Below are positions 19,690 to 29,947 of a stretch of DNA of 64,000 nt, one piece after another. The position numbers and the translations under genes are program-made. Every line of letters starts with the position of its first letter. The stretch's first letter is position 1. Source of the stretch: Pandoraea terrigena (GTDB lineage: Bacteria; Pseudomonadota; Gammaproteobacteria; Burkholderiales; Burkholderiaceae); the NCBI RefSeq assembly GCF_902459705.1, contig NZ_CABPRU010000003.1, forward strand, positions 62,001-126,000, in the 5' to 3' direction. Under the pieces are notes generated by a model, which was not told the origin of the DNA, did no database searches, and was given only the letters and a program-made list of their open reading frames with translations.

Positions 19690-21027
19690 TCACTCGCCCT
19701 TGGCGTAAGGGTTCGCGCTGTTGCGGAACTCTATGCGTAATGGAGTGCCCTTCAACTTAAAAGTTTCCCGGAAACGGTTCTCGAGGTAGCGGCGATAGCT
19801 GTCGGTCACGCCATCGAGACTATTCCCGTGAATGACGATGATCGGCGGATTCGAGCCCCCTTGGTGCGCGTAGCGCAGCTTCGGACGCGAGAACCCGGAA
19901 CGCCGCGGCTGCTGGTGCTCGACCGCTTCGTTGAGGGCGCGCGTGAGCTTCGGCGTCGGCAATTTTGTCATGGCTGCCGCGTATGCCTCGTCCACCGAGC
20001 GCATCAGCGGACCAATGCCCGTGGCCTTCGCCGCCGAGATGAAGTGAAAGTTCGCAAAGCCAAGGAATTTGAGCTTTCGCTCAAGCTCCTGCTTGGTCTG
20101 CTCGCGGGTGTACTCGTCCAGCCCGTCCCACTTGTTCACGCCGACGACCACCGCGCGCCCCGACTCGACGATGAAGCCGGCAATGTGCGCGTCCTGGTCG
20201 GAGATGTCCTGACGGGCATCGAGCATGAGGATCACGACGTTCGCGTCGGCAATCGATTGCAGTGTCTTCACCACCGAAAACTTTTCGACCGCTTCGAACA
20301 CCTTGCCGCGACGACGCAGCCCGGCCGTATCGATCAACGTGTAGTTTCGCCCCTGGCGCTCGAATTCGATGTGGATCGAATCGCGCGTGGTGCCCGGCAT
20401 ATCGAAGGCAATCACGCGCTCTTCGCCGAGCAGCGTGTTGACCAGCGTCGACTTGCCCACATTCGGACGCCCGACGATGGCGATCCTCACCCGCCCGTCC
20501 TCGCGCGCGCTGTCGTCGTTCTCGTCCTGATTGGCGTAGAACGGCGCAATGGCTTCGTCGATGACTTCCTTGACGCCATCGCCGTGCGCCGCCGAAATCG
20601 CCAGCGGATCGCCCAGGCCGAGTTCGTAGAAGTCGTTCGCGACCGCGCTGTACTTCATGCCCTCGGCCTTGTTGACCACGAGCATGATCTTGCGCCCCGT
20701 CTTGCGCAGGTAGTCGGCAATGATCTGGTCCTGCGGCGTCAGGCCCTGACGCCCGTCCACGATATAGATCACCACGTCGGCCTCGACCACGGCCTGGCGT
20801 GTCTGCTTGGCCATTTCGTGGAAAATACCGTCCTTGGCCACGGGTTCGAAGCCACCGGTGTCGATCACCAGATACGGATGCTCGCCAAGGCGCCCCTCGC
20901 CGTAGTGACGGTCGCGCGTGAGTCCGGGCATGTCGGCGACGAGCGCGTCGCGCGAGCGGGTCAAACGGTTGAATAGCGTCGATTTTCCGACGTTGGGGCG
21001 CCCTACGAGCGCGATCACGGGTTTCAT
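19690..21027 (-). CDS. der: Ribosome biogenesis GTPase Der (EngA)
   Basis: Essential GTPase with two tandem G domains that matures the 50S subunit. Two P-loops are seen, [14 protein letters not shown] near residue 8 and [14 protein letters not shown] near residue 187, each with DTxG and NK(A/W)xG motifs, followed by a KH-like C-terminal domain. The 445-residue length is usual. It is downstream of bamB and upstream of hfq, as in other Burkholderiales. Confidence 0.98.
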   Translation of the reverse strand: MKPVIALVGRPNVGKSTLFNRLTRSRDALVADMPGLTRDRHYGEGRLGEHPYLVIDTGGFEPVAKDGIFHEMAKQTRQAVVEADVVIYIVDGRQGLTPQDQIIADYLRKTGRKIMLVVNKAEGMKYSAVANDFYELGLGDPLAISAAHGDGVKEVIDEAIAPFYANQDENDDSAREDGRVRIAIVGRPNVGKSTLVNTLLGEERVIAFDMPGTTRDSIHIEFERQGRNYTLIDTAGLRRRGKVFEAVEKFSVVKTLQSIADANVVILMLDARQDISDQDAHIAGFIVESGRAVVVGVNKWDGLDEYTREQTKQELERKLKFLGFANFHFISAAKATGIGPLMRSVDEAYAAAMTKLPTPKLTRALNEAVEHQQPRRSGFSRPKLRYAHQGGSNPPIIVIHGNSLDGVTDSYRRYLENRFRETFKLKGTPLRIEFRNSANPYAKGE

Positions 21028-21105
21028 GAATAAGCCCTAAAAACGAAGACGGCCGGCGCGCTGCCGGCCGTTCCCGGAAAATGCCCGGGTGCTACCGGTA
21101 ACCGG

Positions 21106-22332
21106 TTATTCCGGACGGAAGCCGTAGATGTTGCCGTCGCGCGTTTGCACGACCAGCGTCTGGCCGGCGAGAACCGGTTGCGCGCTGATCGCTCCACTGA
21201 GTTTGACGCGGGCGAGGAGTTCGCCGTTGTCACGCGACAGGAAATGCAAATAGCCCTGCTTGTCGCCCACGACCACCACGCGGCCGAGCGCCAGCGGCGC
21301 CGACAAGTCGCGGTACTTGAGCTTGTCGTTTTGCCACAGTGTACTGCCATCGGCAGCGTTGAAAGCGTAGACGGCGCCGTCGGTATTGACCGCTGCCACC
21401 ACACGCTCATCCTGCGTCACACCATTCGGCGACGAAAATTCGCGCGCCCACAGGCCGTTGCCGGTTTGCACATCGGCGCATCCCACTCGGCCCTGGAACG
21501 TCGCACCGCACACCTGGCGGCCGAAGACGACCGGCGTGCCGGTCACATCGTTCACCCGCTCGACTTCCGTCACGCCCTTCGGGTACGAGAGCGGCGTGAC
21601 CCAAAGCGGATTGCCGGTGTTCGCATCGAGCGCCACCAGTTTCCCGCCAGGGAAGCCCGTCACGACCGCGCGGTCGCCCACGAACGTCATGCCGGTGCCG
21701 GTGCGAAGCGTGAGCGTCGACGCCGGCTGCGAGTACGACCAGCGCACCGAACCGGTGCCTGCGTCAAACGCCGTCACCCGGTTGTTGATCGCACGCACGA
21801 CGACCAGGCCCCGGCCGACCAGCGGCGCCGTAAGCACTTCGCTTCCGGCTTTGGCCTTCCAGGAGGACTTGCCGTCGTGATCGAACGCGATCACGTCGCC
21901 CTTGTGCGTGGCGACGACCGTGGTCTCGCCATCGCTGCCCGGACCGGCGGTGATGTTTGTGTCCGCCTTGGCCGACCACGTGGTCGCCCCCGTGTCCGCA
22001 TCCACACGCACGATACTGCCATTGGCGCCCGCCGCAAACACGGCGTTGCCGACGGAGACCGGTGCGAAGCTGTAGGCGCCCGACTTACCGACGCTCGCTG
22101 TCCAGATCTGCTTGACGGTCAACGCCTGCTTGAACTCCGTGAGCGGCGTCGGCTCATGTGCTGGCTTGCTGCCAAAGAGCCCGCACCCTCCCAGCGTACC
22201 CAGCACGGCCAGCATCAGCACGGCACTGCCCGCGCGCCTGAAAATACCACGGCGCAGCGAGTCGGACTGCACGGACTGTGACATGGCCATCGTTTGCGGC
22301 ATCGATCGACGGAAGTCGTTAAGGATCATCAT
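21106..22332 (-). CDS. bamB: Outer membrane assembly lipoprotein BamB
   Basis: An eight-bladed beta-propeller lipoprotein of the BAM complex that folds outer membrane beta-barrels. A lipobox GTLGGCG follows a hydrophobic signal segment, and PQQ-like blades recur through the protein (DADTGATTWSAKA, DAGTGSVRWSYSQ, DANTGNPLWVTPL, NAADGSTLWQNDK). The 408-residue form starts at 22332 and puts the lipid-modified cysteine at residue 50, a long signal; an in-frame ATG at 22284 would put it at 34 and is at least as likely. It lies between yfgM and der. Confidence 0.95.
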   Translation of the reverse strand: MMILNDFRRSMPQTMAMSQSVQSDSLRRGIFRRAGSAVLMLAVLGTLGGCGLFGSKPAHEPTPLTEFKQALTVKQIWTASVGKSGAYSFAPVSVGNAVFAAGANGSIVRVDADTGATTWSAKADTNITAGPGSDGETTVVATHKGDVIAFDHDGKSSWKAKAGSEVLTAPLVGRGLVVVRAINNRVTAFDAGTGSVRWSYSQPASTLTLRTGTGMTFVGDRAVVTGFPGGKLVALDANTGNPLWVTPLSYPKGVTEVERVNDVTGTPVVFGRQVCGATFQGRVGCADVQTGNGLWAREFSSPNGVTQDERVVAAVNTDGAVYAFNAADGSTLWQNDKLKYRDLSAPLALGRVVVVGDKQGYLHFLSRDNGELLARVKLSGAISAQPVLAGQTLVVQTRDGNIYGFRPE

Positions 22333-22388
22333 GTACCCGGTTATGCGTTATGGGAGGGTAATACTTGCCAATGGAATGCCGACGCGCG

Positions 22389-23018
22389 TCAGGCCCCCAG
22401 CGCGTCGAGCTTGAACTGCACGAACTGGCGCATGCCCGAGTCCTGCTTGTCGAGCTTGTCGAGCGCCAGCTTGTACGCTGCACGCGCATCGGCCAACTTG
22501 CTCTGTGCGACCAGCACGTCGCCACGGCGATCGGCGAACAGCGCGGCATACGGCGCCGGCGGATTGTCGAGCAGTTTGAGTGCCTCGTCGTACGCCTTCT
22601 CGTCGAGCAGCACACCGGCCAGACGCAGTTTGGCGAGTTGCTTGTACTCGTCGTCCTTCGCATTCGCCACGGCCCATTGCAGCTGCGCCTTCGCTCCCGT
22701 CGCATCGCCGGCGTCGGCGAGCGACTTGGCCGCGAGCAGCGCCGTCATCTGGGCGTAAGGCGTACCGCTGAACTTGCTTTCCATGTCCGACGCGATACGC
22801 GCCACCTTCGCTTTGTCCTTGGCGTCGATCGCCGTCTCCAGCTCGCCGTAAAGTACACCGGCCTCGACCGTCTGCTTGCGATCGTAATAGCGCCACAGGT
22901 TCCAGCCGCCATAGGCCAGCATGATGACAACCAGCGTCCAGATAACGTAATTGCCGTACTGCTTCCACCAGGCCTTTACGTTCTCGATCTGTTCCTGTTC
23001 CTCGTGATAGCTGCTCAT
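22389..23018 (-). CDS. YfgM-like ancillary SecYEG translocon subunit
   Basis: A 209-residue inner membrane protein with a cytoplasmic N-terminus, one membrane helix (about 22-42, YGNYVIWTLVVIMLAYGGW) and a periplasmic TPR-like domain. YfgM links SecYEG to periplasmic chaperones in E. coli, and this gene has the same position between hisS and bamB. The start at 23018 gives the conserved MSSYHEEQEQIENVKAWW beginning. Confidence 0.92.
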   Translation of the reverse strand: MSSYHEEQEQIENVKAWWKQYGNYVIWTLVVIMLAYGGWNLWRYYDRKQTVEAGVLYGELETAIDAKDKAKVARIASDMESKFSGTPYAQMTALLAAKSLADAGDATGAKAQLQWAVANAKDDEYKQLAKLRLAGVLLDEKAYDEALKLLDNPPAPYAALFADRRGDVLVAQSKLADARAAYKLALDKLDKQDSGMRQFVQFKLDALGA

Positions 23019-23051
23019 TCGCCGGGGTTCTCCGTGTCTGGCGTCTTGGGT

Positions 23052-24428
23052 TTAGTGAAGCGTCTTGTTCGCCGTGCCGTCATCGGCCAGGCTTTCGTTC
23101 ACGCTTTCGTCGGCGCTGGCGACGATGGCGTCGATCAGATGCTCGGCGAGGGCGTCAAACGCTACGCTCGTCTGGTTGTTCGCGGGATCGGCGGCGCGCA
23201 GATGCTTGACCACGACGGTGCCCGACGCGACTTCGTTCTCGCCGACGATGACGGCGAAGTTCGCACCGCTCGCGTCAGCCCGCTTCATTTGCGACTTGAA
23301 GCTGCTGCCCTTGCCGTCGGGACTGCAATGGAACACGACGTTCAACCCGGCGTCGCGCATCCGCTCGGCCGCGATCAACGCCGGCGCAACGGCCGTCTCG
23401 CCCTGGTGCACGACATAGACGTCGGCACCTTCGGCCTGCGGCACGAGGTCGTCTTCGCGCAGCAATTCGAGAATGCGCTCAACGCCCATCGCCCAACCGC
23501 ACGCGGGCGTGGCGTCGCCACCCAGTTGTTCGACGAGCGGGTCGTAACGGCCGCCACCGGCAACCGTGCCTTGCGCACCGAGCTTGTCGGTCACCCACTC
23601 GAACACGGTCAGGTTGTAGTAATCGAGGCCTCGCACCAGACGCGGATTGATCGTGAACGGAATGTTGTTCGCCTTGAGCAGCGACTGCACGCCCTCGAAG
23701 TGCTTGATCGAGTCCTCGCCGAGGTAATCGATGAGTTTCGGTGCCCCTTCGACCATTGCCTGCATCGCCGGGTTCTTCGTATCGAGCACGCGCAACGGGT
23801 TCGTGTAAAGACGGCGCTTGCCGTCTTCGTCGAGCAGGTCGGCGTGCTTCTCGAGATAGGCAATCAGATCGGCGCGATGGCGCGCACGCTCTTCGCCCTG
23901 TCCCAGCGAGTTCAGTTGCAGCTGGATGCCCGTCAGGCCGAGATCGTCCCACAGGCGCTGGCACATCAGGATGATTTCGACATCCGCGTCCGGGCCTGCC
24001 AACCCCAGCGCTTCCACACCCACCTGGTGGAACTGGCGATAGCGGCCGCGCTGCGGCTTCTCGTGACGGAACATCGGGCCGAAGTACCACAGGCGCTTCG
24101 GCCCGCCGTACAGCAGATTGTGTTCGAGCGTTGCGCGAACGGCCGCAGCGGTGCCTTCAGGGCGCATCGTAAGCTGCTCGCCGTTGAGCGAATCGGTGAA
24201 GCTGTACATCTCCTTCTCGACGATATCGGTCACTTCGCCGATACCGCGCGTGAACAACTGCGTTTGCTCGAGGATCGGCGTACGGATCTGTTGATAGCCG
24301 TAGGCACGCAGCATGGCGCGCACCGATTCTTCGAAAAACTCCCACAGGGCTTCGTCCTGCGGGAGGATGTCGTTCATGCCTTTGACCCCGGCCAGTTTGG
24401 CGGGGCGCTTCTTCTTTGCGTCAGTCAT
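23052..24428 (-). CDS. hisS: Histidyl-tRNA synthetase
   Basis: Charges tRNA-His. The class II core starts with KGMNDILP, and the histidine-binding motif [13 protein letters not shown] is near residue 265; a C-terminal anticodon-binding domain follows. At 458 residues it is slightly longer than E. coli HisS (424) because of an N-terminal lysine-rich tag and an acidic C-terminal tail. It is 21 bp downstream of ispG. Confidence 0.98.
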   Translation of the reverse strand: MTDAKKKRPAKLAGVKGMNDILPQDEALWEFFEESVRAMLRAYGYQQIRTPILEQTQLFTRGIGEVTDIVEKEMYSFTDSLNGEQLTMRPEGTAAAVRATLEHNLLYGGPKRLWYFGPMFRHEKPQRGRYRQFHQVGVEALGLAGPDADVEIILMCQRLWDDLGLTGIQLQLNSLGQGEERARHRADLIAYLEKHADLLDEDGKRRLYTNPLRVLDTKNPAMQAMVEGAPKLIDYLGEDSIKHFEGVQSLLKANNIPFTINPRLVRGLDYYNLTVFEWVTDKLGAQGTVAGGGRYDPLVEQLGGDATPACGWAMGVERILELLREDDLVPQAEGADVYVVHQGETAVAPALIAAERMRDAGLNVVFHCSPDGKGSSFKSQMKRADASGANFAVIVGENEVASGTVVVKHLRAADPANNQTSVAFDALAEHLIDAIVASADESVNESLADDGTANKTLH

Positions 24429-24449
24429 ATTCTCTTGTGTCCTGCCGGC

Positions 24450-25730
24450 TTAGGCGGCGACCGCTCCTTCGGTCCGAGCGTAGCGGGTCTTCACGTAGTC
24501 GTCGACGATCTGCTGGAAGTCCTCAGCGATATGATCGCCGCGCAGCGTACGCACCTTTTCGCCATCGACAAAGACCGGTGCGGCCGGCGATTCGCCCGAA
24601 CCCGGCAAGCTGATGCCGATATTCGCGTGCTTCGATTCCCCCGGACCGTTCACGATGCACCCCATCACCGCGACGTTCATGGTCTCGACGCCAGGATATT
24701 GAGCCTTCCATACCGGCATTTGTTCACGCAGATATGTCTGAATACGGGAGGCCAGCTCCTGGAACACCGTGCTCGTCGTGCGTCCGCAACCCGGACAGGC
24801 GATGACCATTGGCGCGAACGCACGCAGGCCCATCGTCTGCAGGATTTCCTGTGCCACGACGACTTCCGCAGTACGCGCACCGCCCGGTTCGGGCGTGAGC
24901 GAAATACGGATCGTATCGCCGATCCCTTCCTGCAACAGCACCGAGAGCGCCGCCGTCGATGCCACGATACCCTTCGAGCCCATGCCGGCCTCGGTCAATC
25001 CCAAATGCAGCGCGTAATCGCACCGCCTGGCCAACTCGCGATACACGGCGATCAGATCCTGTACGGCGCTCACCTTGCACGACAGCAAGATCTTGTCGGC
25101 CGACAGCCCGACGCGCTGCGCCAACGCCGCCGACTCCAGCGCCGAGGTGATGAGCGCTTCATACATCACGCTTTGCGCGTCCCAGGGCTGGGCGCGAGCG
25201 GCGTTCTCGTCCATGATGCGTGCGAGCAACGACTGGTCCAGGCTGCCCCAATTCACGCCGATACGCACCGGCTTGTCATACTGGATCGCCATTTCGATCA
25301 TTTGCGAGAACTGCGTATCCCGCTTGGCGCCCTGTCCGACGTTCCCCGGATTGATGCGGTACTTCGACAGCGCTTCGGCGCACGCCGGATAGTCGGCGAG
25401 CAGCTTGTGGCCGTTGTAATGGAAGTCACCCACGAGCGGTACCGCCACACCCATGCGGTCGAGTTGCTCACGAATCGCCGGCACCGCGGCGGCCGCTTCC
25501 GGCGTGTTTACCGTGATACGCACGAGCTCGGAGCCCGCCTGCGCCAGCTCCTTGACCTGAATGGCCGTGCCGATCACGTCTGCGGTGTCGGTGTTGGTCA
25601 TCGATTGCACGCGAATCGGCGAGTCTCCACCGACCGTCACGAGCTGGCCGCCCCAGCGAATGGCGACCTTACGCGACTGACGACGGGGTGCCGGACCGCC
25701 GATGATCGGCATGCATTCTACAGAAGCCAT
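24450..25730 (-). CDS. ispG: 4-hydroxy-3-methylbut-2-enyl diphosphate synthase
   Basis: The [4Fe-4S] enzyme of the non-mevalonate isoprenoid pathway that converts MEcPP to HMBPP. The 426-residue protein has the TIM-barrel N-terminus ([17 protein letters not shown]) and the cluster cysteines in CPGCGRTT and GCIVNGPGE. It carries an inserted region compared with the short E. coli form (372), as other beta-proteobacteria do. It lies 18 bp after rodZ and before hisS. Confidence 0.97.
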   Translation of the reverse strand: MASVECMPIIGGPAPRRQSRKVAIRWGGQLVTVGGDSPIRVQSMTNTDTADVIGTAIQVKELAQAGSELVRITVNTPEAAAAVPAIREQLDRMGVAVPLVGDFHYNGHKLLADYPACAEALSKYRINPGNVGQGAKRDTQFSQMIEMAIQYDKPVRIGVNWGSLDQSLLARIMDENAARAQPWDAQSVMYEALITSALESAALAQRVGLSADKILLSCKVSAVQDLIAVYRELARRCDYALHLGLTEAGMGSKGIVASTAALSVLLQEGIGDTIRISLTPEPGGARTAEVVVAQEILQTMGLRAFAPMVIACPGCGRTTSTVFQELASRIQTYLREQMPVWKAQYPGVETMNVAVMGCIVNGPGESKHANIGISLPGSGESPAAPVFVDGEKVRTLRGDHIAEDFQQIVDDYVKTRYARTEGAVAA

Positions 25731-25748
25731 GATTACCCTCTTTCGGTC

Positions 25749-26780
25749 TCACTGCAGCGTCAAACGCGCCACATTACCCGCATTGCGGGACTTGATCTCG
25801 ACCGGTTGACCGTTGAATTCCAGCGATTCGACGCCCGCCACGTTGCCCACGACGATCTTGAGCGGCGCATCGCCCGTGATTTCCTGCGCAGTCCCTGCAC
25901 GCATCAGTTGGGAGAACAGCACCTTGCCGTCCTTCGAACGCACTTCGACCCAACTATCCGCTTTCAGGCGCAATGCAATCTTGCCCGTCCCGGGCGCGCC
26001 CGCACTGGCGGCAGATGCCGCCGCCGGCGCCGTCGTCGCCGACGGCGAACTCGCCCCGGCCAACCCGGCCACCATATGCGTCGGATCGGCGGCGGCGATC
26101 AGGCCCGGACCCGCCGCGGCACTGTCCGATGCGCTATTGACCGTACTTTCCGTATTACCGTTGTTCGCCCCCTCCGCCCCCGGCGGCGTGCCGTTGGCGT
26201 CGGCCACGACTGGCTGGCTGGCGGGCTCCGCGCCCGGCGCCGATGCGATGCTGGCCAGTTCGGCCGGCTCGGCCGACCCACGGCCCGACTTGTGGGCATT
26301 ACCGAAGTACCACGCGGCCCCCGCAATCACGACCAGGGCGACCAATGCCCACGGCCATTTGGCCTGCGACGCCGCGACCGGCGAGCGAAAACGCACCGGG
26401 CTCTTCGGAATGCTGGGCTGGCCAACCGGAGGCTGCGGAATGTCGACGGGAGCGGCGCGGCCGAAACTGCGCAGCGGCTCGACCATCGGCTCCGGATCCG
26501 CCCCGAGCATGCGTGCGTAGCTACGCACGACACCCAGAATAAAAGGGATTTCCGGCAGGGCTTCCCACTCGCCGGATTCAAGACGCTTGAGCTTCTGCAC
26601 GGAGATTTTCAGCCGCGCCGACACGTCTTCGATCGACATGCCGCGCTTCTCACGCAGTGCAGCCAGTTGCGCACCCACCTGCGCACCCAGCTCAGCCCAC
26701 CCGGCGGCCGCGCCTTGCGACGCGCCTTGGCCCTGGGCCTCGGCTTGCCCGCCAGCTTCCGCCTGATTCTGGTTATCCAT
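25749..26780 (-). CDS. rodZ: Cytoskeleton protein RodZ
   Basis: Links the MreB cytoskeleton to the elongasome and helps keep rod shape. The 343-residue protein has a cytoplasmic helix-turn-helix (about 25-90, KRGMSIEDVSARLKISVQKL), one membrane helix near residue 145 (WPWALVALVVIAGAAWYF), an Ala/Pro/Gly-rich linker and a C-terminal periplasmic DUF4115 domain. I take the ATG at 26780, which has a GGGGG site and starts MDNQNQAEAGG; the frame is open upstream but unconserved. In many relatives pilF/pilW lies between rlmN and rodZ; it is absent here. Confidence 0.93.
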   Translation of the reverse strand: MDNQNQAEAGGQAEAQGQGASQGAAAGWAELGAQVGAQLAALREKRGMSIEDVSARLKISVQKLKRLESGEWEALPEIPFILGVVRSYARMLGADPEPMVEPLRSFGRAAPVDIPQPPVGQPSIPKSPVRFRSPVAASQAKWPWALVALVVIAGAAWYFGNAHKSGRGSAEPAELASIASAPGAEPASQPVVADANGTPPGAEGANNGNTESTVNSASDSAAAGPGLIAAADPTHMVAGLAGASSPSATTAPAAASAASAGAPGTGKIALRLKADSWVEVRSKDGKVLFSQLMRAGTAQEITGDAPLKIVVGNVAGVESLEFNGQPVEIKSRNAGNVARLTLQ

Positions 26781-27041
26781 CGATACGCCCCCGTTCGTAA
26801 GCAGCCGCCCGCAGCGGCTGAGGATATGCTGACCACAATTCCCCGCCATCACCTGCCGTGCGGGCGGCGTAAGGATCTGCGCGGCGCATCGGAGGATTCT
26901 GCAAGGAACTGAAGGAATCGCGCAGGGCCCGAAACGCGCCCCGCGCAAGAAATGCTGTCGTACGAGACTGATCCGACGGGCGGCATGGCACGCGCGACGC
27001 CGACGGCCCTCGCCACGGTCCGCGCCCGCCCAGACGCAACG
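26781..27041. other. 261-bp gap between rlmN and rodZ, no gene seen
   Basis: I see no conserved reading frame, RNA or clear terminator here. The type IV pilus lipoprotein gene pilF/pilW that often sits at this point in related genomes is missing, and no remnant of its TPR repeats is recognisable. Confidence 0.5.
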
Positions 27042-28181
27042 TCATACGGTACGCACCTCGACCGCGATTTTCCCGAATTTTCCGCGCTGCGCAAGTCGCG
27101 TGCGGTCCTGCACCTCGCCGGCGAGTTGACCGCACGCGGCATCGATGTCGTCGCCGCGCGTCTTGCGCACGGTCGTCACGAGGCCCGCGTCGAGCAGAAT
27201 TTGCGCAAAGCGCTTGATCTGCGGGTCCTTCGAGCGCAACAGGCCGGATTCGGGAAACGGATTGAAAGGAATCAGATTGAATTTGCACGGCACATCGCGC
27301 GTCAGTGCGACCAGCTCACGCGCATGCGCCTCGGTGTCGTTCACACCGTCGAGCATGCAGTACTCGAACGTGATGAAATCGCGCGGCGCGACTTCCAGGT
27401 AGCGCTCGCACGCGCCCATCAGCTCGCGTAACGGATATTTCTTGTTGAGCGGGACGAGGACATCGCGCAGCGCGTCGTTCGGCGCATGCAGCGACACCGC
27501 GAGCGCCACCGGCAACTCCTGGCCCAGGCGATCCATCATCGGCACGACGCCCGAGGTCGACAACGTGACACGACGACGCGACAGCCCGTAGGCATTGTCG
27601 TCGAGCATCAGGCGCATCGCCCCCACGACATTCTCGAAGTTGAGCAGCGGCTCGCCCATGCCCATCATCACCACGTTGGTGATGACACGCTCGTTCTTGC
27701 CCTCGCGCCCGAGGTCGCGGCGCAATGCGAATTCGGCCATCCACAATTGACCGATGATTTCGCCAAGCGACAGATTGCGTGAGAAACCCTGCTTGCCGGT
27801 AGAACAGAACCGACAGTTGACGGCGCAGCCCGCCTGCGAAGAGACGCAGAGCGTGCCACGCGTTTCCTCAGGGATGTAGACGGTCTCGACGGCATTGCCG
27901 TTACCCACGTCCAGCAGCCACTTGCGCGTGCCGTCAGCCGACAGGTGGTCGGTGATGACATCGGGCGCGGCGATCGTCGCACGCGTATGCAACTTCTCGC
28001 GCAACGACTTGGCCAGATCGGTCATGCCGTCGAAATCGGCGGCGCCCATCTGGTGGATCCAGCGCTGGAGCTGGCGGGCACGGAACGGCTTCTCGCCGAG
28101 CGAGCCGCAATAGGCGGCCAGACCGTCCGGATCGTAATCAAGCAGATTCGTAAGGTTGGTCATGACCTGGTCCGTCAACAT
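27042..28181 (-). CDS. rlmN: Dual-specificity 23S rRNA (A2503-C2) / tRNA (A37-C2) methyltransferase
   Basis: A radical-SAM methyltransferase. The 379 residues include the [15 protein letters not shown] cluster motif (CxxxCxxC) and the C-terminal catalytic cysteine in [12 protein letters not shown]. The start at 28181 follows GGAAG and GAAGGG; an in-frame ATG at 28163 is an alternative. It is 40 bp downstream of ndk. Confidence 0.97.
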   Translation of the reverse strand: MLTDQVMTNLTNLLDYDPDGLAAYCGSLGEKPFRARQLQRWIHQMGAADFDGMTDLAKSLREKLHTRATIAAPDVITDHLSADGTRKWLLDVGNGNAVETVYIPEETRGTLCVSSQAGCAVNCRFCSTGKQGFSRNLSLGEIIGQLWMAEFALRRDLGREGKNERVITNVVMMGMGEPLLNFENVVGAMRLMLDDNAYGLSRRRVTLSTSGVVPMMDRLGQELPVALAVSLHAPNDALRDVLVPLNKKYPLRELMGACERYLEVAPRDFITFEYCMLDGVNDTEAHARELVALTRDVPCKFNLIPFNPFPESGLLRSKDPQIKRFAQILLDAGLVTTVRKTRGDDIDAACGQLAGEVQDRTRLAQRGKFGKIAVEVRTV

Positions 28182-28221
28182 CCCTTCGATAACTTCCTGC
28201 CATTGAGCAGCCAGACGCGGA

Positions 28222-28647
28222 TTATCGCGCGTAGACGTTCATGCCCGGGAAGAAGAACGACACTTCCACGGCAGCCGTTTCGGCGGCGTCCGAGCCGTGC
28301 ACGGCATTCGCGTCGATGCTGTCGGCGAAGTCGGCGCGGATCGTGCCCTTCTCAGCCTTCTTCGGATCGGTCGCGCCCATCAGGTCGCGATGCTTCGCCA
28401 CGGCGTTCTCGCCTTCCAGTACTTGGATCATGACCGGGCCCGAGACCATGAAGTCGACCAGATCCTTGAAGAACGGGCGCTCCTTGTGCACGGCGTAGAA
28501 TTGCTCGGCTTCGGCGCGCGACAGATGCACCAGCTTGGCAGCAGCGATCTTCAGGCCCGCGTTTTCGAAGCGGCTATAGATCTGGCCGATCACGTTCTTG
28601 GCAACGGCATCGGGCTTGATAATCGACAAAGTGCGTTCGACTGCCAT
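28222..28647 (-). CDS. ndk: Nucleoside diphosphate kinase
   Basis: Exchanges gamma-phosphates between NTPs and NDPs. The 141-residue protein starts [18 protein letters not shown] and has the active-site histidine in NAVHGSD. The ATG at 28647 follows a GGAG site; a frame start 12 bp upstream overlaps that site and is rejected. It heads the ndk-rlmN group. Confidence 0.98.
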   Translation of the reverse strand: MAVERTLSIIKPDAVAKNVIGQIYSRFENAGLKIAAAKLVHLSRAEAEQFYAVHKERPFFKDLVDFMVSGPVMIQVLEGENAVAKHRDLMGATDPKKAEKGTIRADFADSIDANAVHGSDAAETAAVEVSFFFPGMNVYAR

Positions 28648-29054
28648 GAAAAACTCCAAAAAATTAAGCAGTTATACAATCAACATGAACCCGTGATTGT
28701 AGCACGAAGGCTGTTATGATGGGGGATGGAACCTACAGCGCGCGCACCGCTCAAACGCAGGACGGCCGGGACGATCCGGCTTTTCGCGAAGTCATGATCA
28801 GCGCGGAATACCGCCACCTTCCCAACATGGAAAGGTCGGGCAACGGCGCGGCGGATTGAAATTCGGGCATTCGCCCCGACATTTTAAGCACCGTCCGAGC
28901 ACTTTCCTCGCCATCTTTCGGTATCCTGTGACTTCGACGACGGGCCGGATGGATGGCTGCGGGGGATCGACTGGCGACAAGCCGGTCGTCGTAAGCGTCA
29001 AGCGGCGCTTGCCGGCCCCGCCGGCGGGCACAATGACCACGGAGAACACAAGAT
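28648..29054. promoter_or_regulatory. Divergent intergenic region between ndk and the BI-1 gene
   Basis: About 400 bp with no convincing gene. A TATCCT box (28922-28927) could be a minus 10 element for the plus-strand membrane protein gene, without a good minus 35. Nothing else stands out. Confidence 0.35.
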
Positions 29055-29756
29055 ATGAACCAGGATTTCCAACGTTTCGGCTACGGCGGGACGCGCAACG
29101 TCGCGACCGCGCAGGTGCGCAACAAGGTGCTGCGCAACACGTACTGGCTGCTCGCGCTGTCGATGCTGCCGACGATTGCGGGGGCCTGGCTGGGCGTAAA
29201 CTACGGCTTCGCGCTGTTCGCGGGCAGCCCGATGGTCAGCATGATCGCGTTCCTCGCGATCGCATTCGGCTTCATGTTCGCGATCGAGCGCTTCAAGAAC
29301 AGTGGCGTCGGTGTCGCCTTGCTGCTCGGCTTCACGTTCTTCATGGGCCTGATGCTCACGCGTCTGCTGAGCTTCGTGCTGGGATTCTCGAACGGCGCCT
29401 CGCTCATCATGCTGGCGTTCGGGGGTACCGCCGTGATTTTCGGCGTGATGGCAACCGTCGCCACGGTCAGCAAGCGTGACTTCAGCGGACTGGGCAAGTG
29501 GTTGTTCATGGGCGTGCTCGTGATCCTGCTGGCCTCGGTCGCCAACATCTGGCTGCAACTGCCGGCGCTGATGCTGACGGTTTCGGTGATCGCCATCGCC
29601 ATTTTCTCGGCGTACATCCTGTTCGACGTGCAGCGCGTCGTGAACGGTGGCGAGACGAACTACGTCACCGCAACGCTCGCGATTTACCTCGACCTGTACA
29701 ACATCTTCGCCAACCTGCTCGCCATCCTCGGCGTGCTCGGCGGCAATCGCAACTGA
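29055..29756 (+). CDS. Bax inhibitor-1 / YccA-family inner membrane protein
   Basis: A 233-residue polytopic protein with about seven hydrophobic helices, starting MNQDFQRFGYGGTRN and ending with the acidic-pocket helix region (FDVQRVVNGGETNYVTATLAIYLDLYNIF) typical of the BI-1/YbhL/YccA family. YccA in E. coli binds and inhibits FtsH; other members act as pH-dependent calcium leak channels. The exact role here is unproven. It is followed by a strong terminator. Confidence 0.93.
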   Translation: MNQDFQRFGYGGTRNVATAQVRNKVLRNTYWLLALSMLPTIAGAWLGVNYGFALFAGSPMVSMIAFLAIAFGFMFAIERFKNSGVGVALLLGFTFFMGLMLTRLLSFVLGFSNGASLIMLAFGGTAVIFGVMATVATVSKRDFSGLGKWLFMGVLVILLASVANIWLQLPALMLTVSVIAIAIFSAYILFDVQRVVNGGETNYVTATLAIYLDLYNIFANLLAILGVLGGNRN

Positions 29757-29802
29757 CGCGACCGACAGGCGGCGCGGGCATCCCCGCGCTACCTCCGGAG
29801 GC

Positions 29803-29836
29803 AAAAAAAGCCAGTCCCTCGGGACTGGCTTTTTCT
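29803..29836. terminator. Bidirectional Rho-independent terminator
   Basis: A 9-bp stem (gccagtccc / gggactggc) flanked by seven A residues on the left and TTTTTCTTT on the right. It can end both the BI-1 gene transcript (plus) and the rlmD transcript (minus). Confidence 0.92.
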
Positions 29837-29947
29837 TTGATCGACGCGTTCCGGCGATGCCGTACGCAGGCCTTCGCCCGGCCCACCTCGATCCGCCGAG
29901 CGCCTATCTCACGCATGCACCGACTGACGCTCGGCCGTCACGCGCGA

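Noticed and set aside
22365-26912. A plus-strand open frame of about 1,500 codons
   Set aside because: It runs antisense across yfgM, hisS, ispG and rodZ. Its composition is the His/Arg-rich kind made by the complementary frame of GC-rich genes, and it has no motif or ribosome site.
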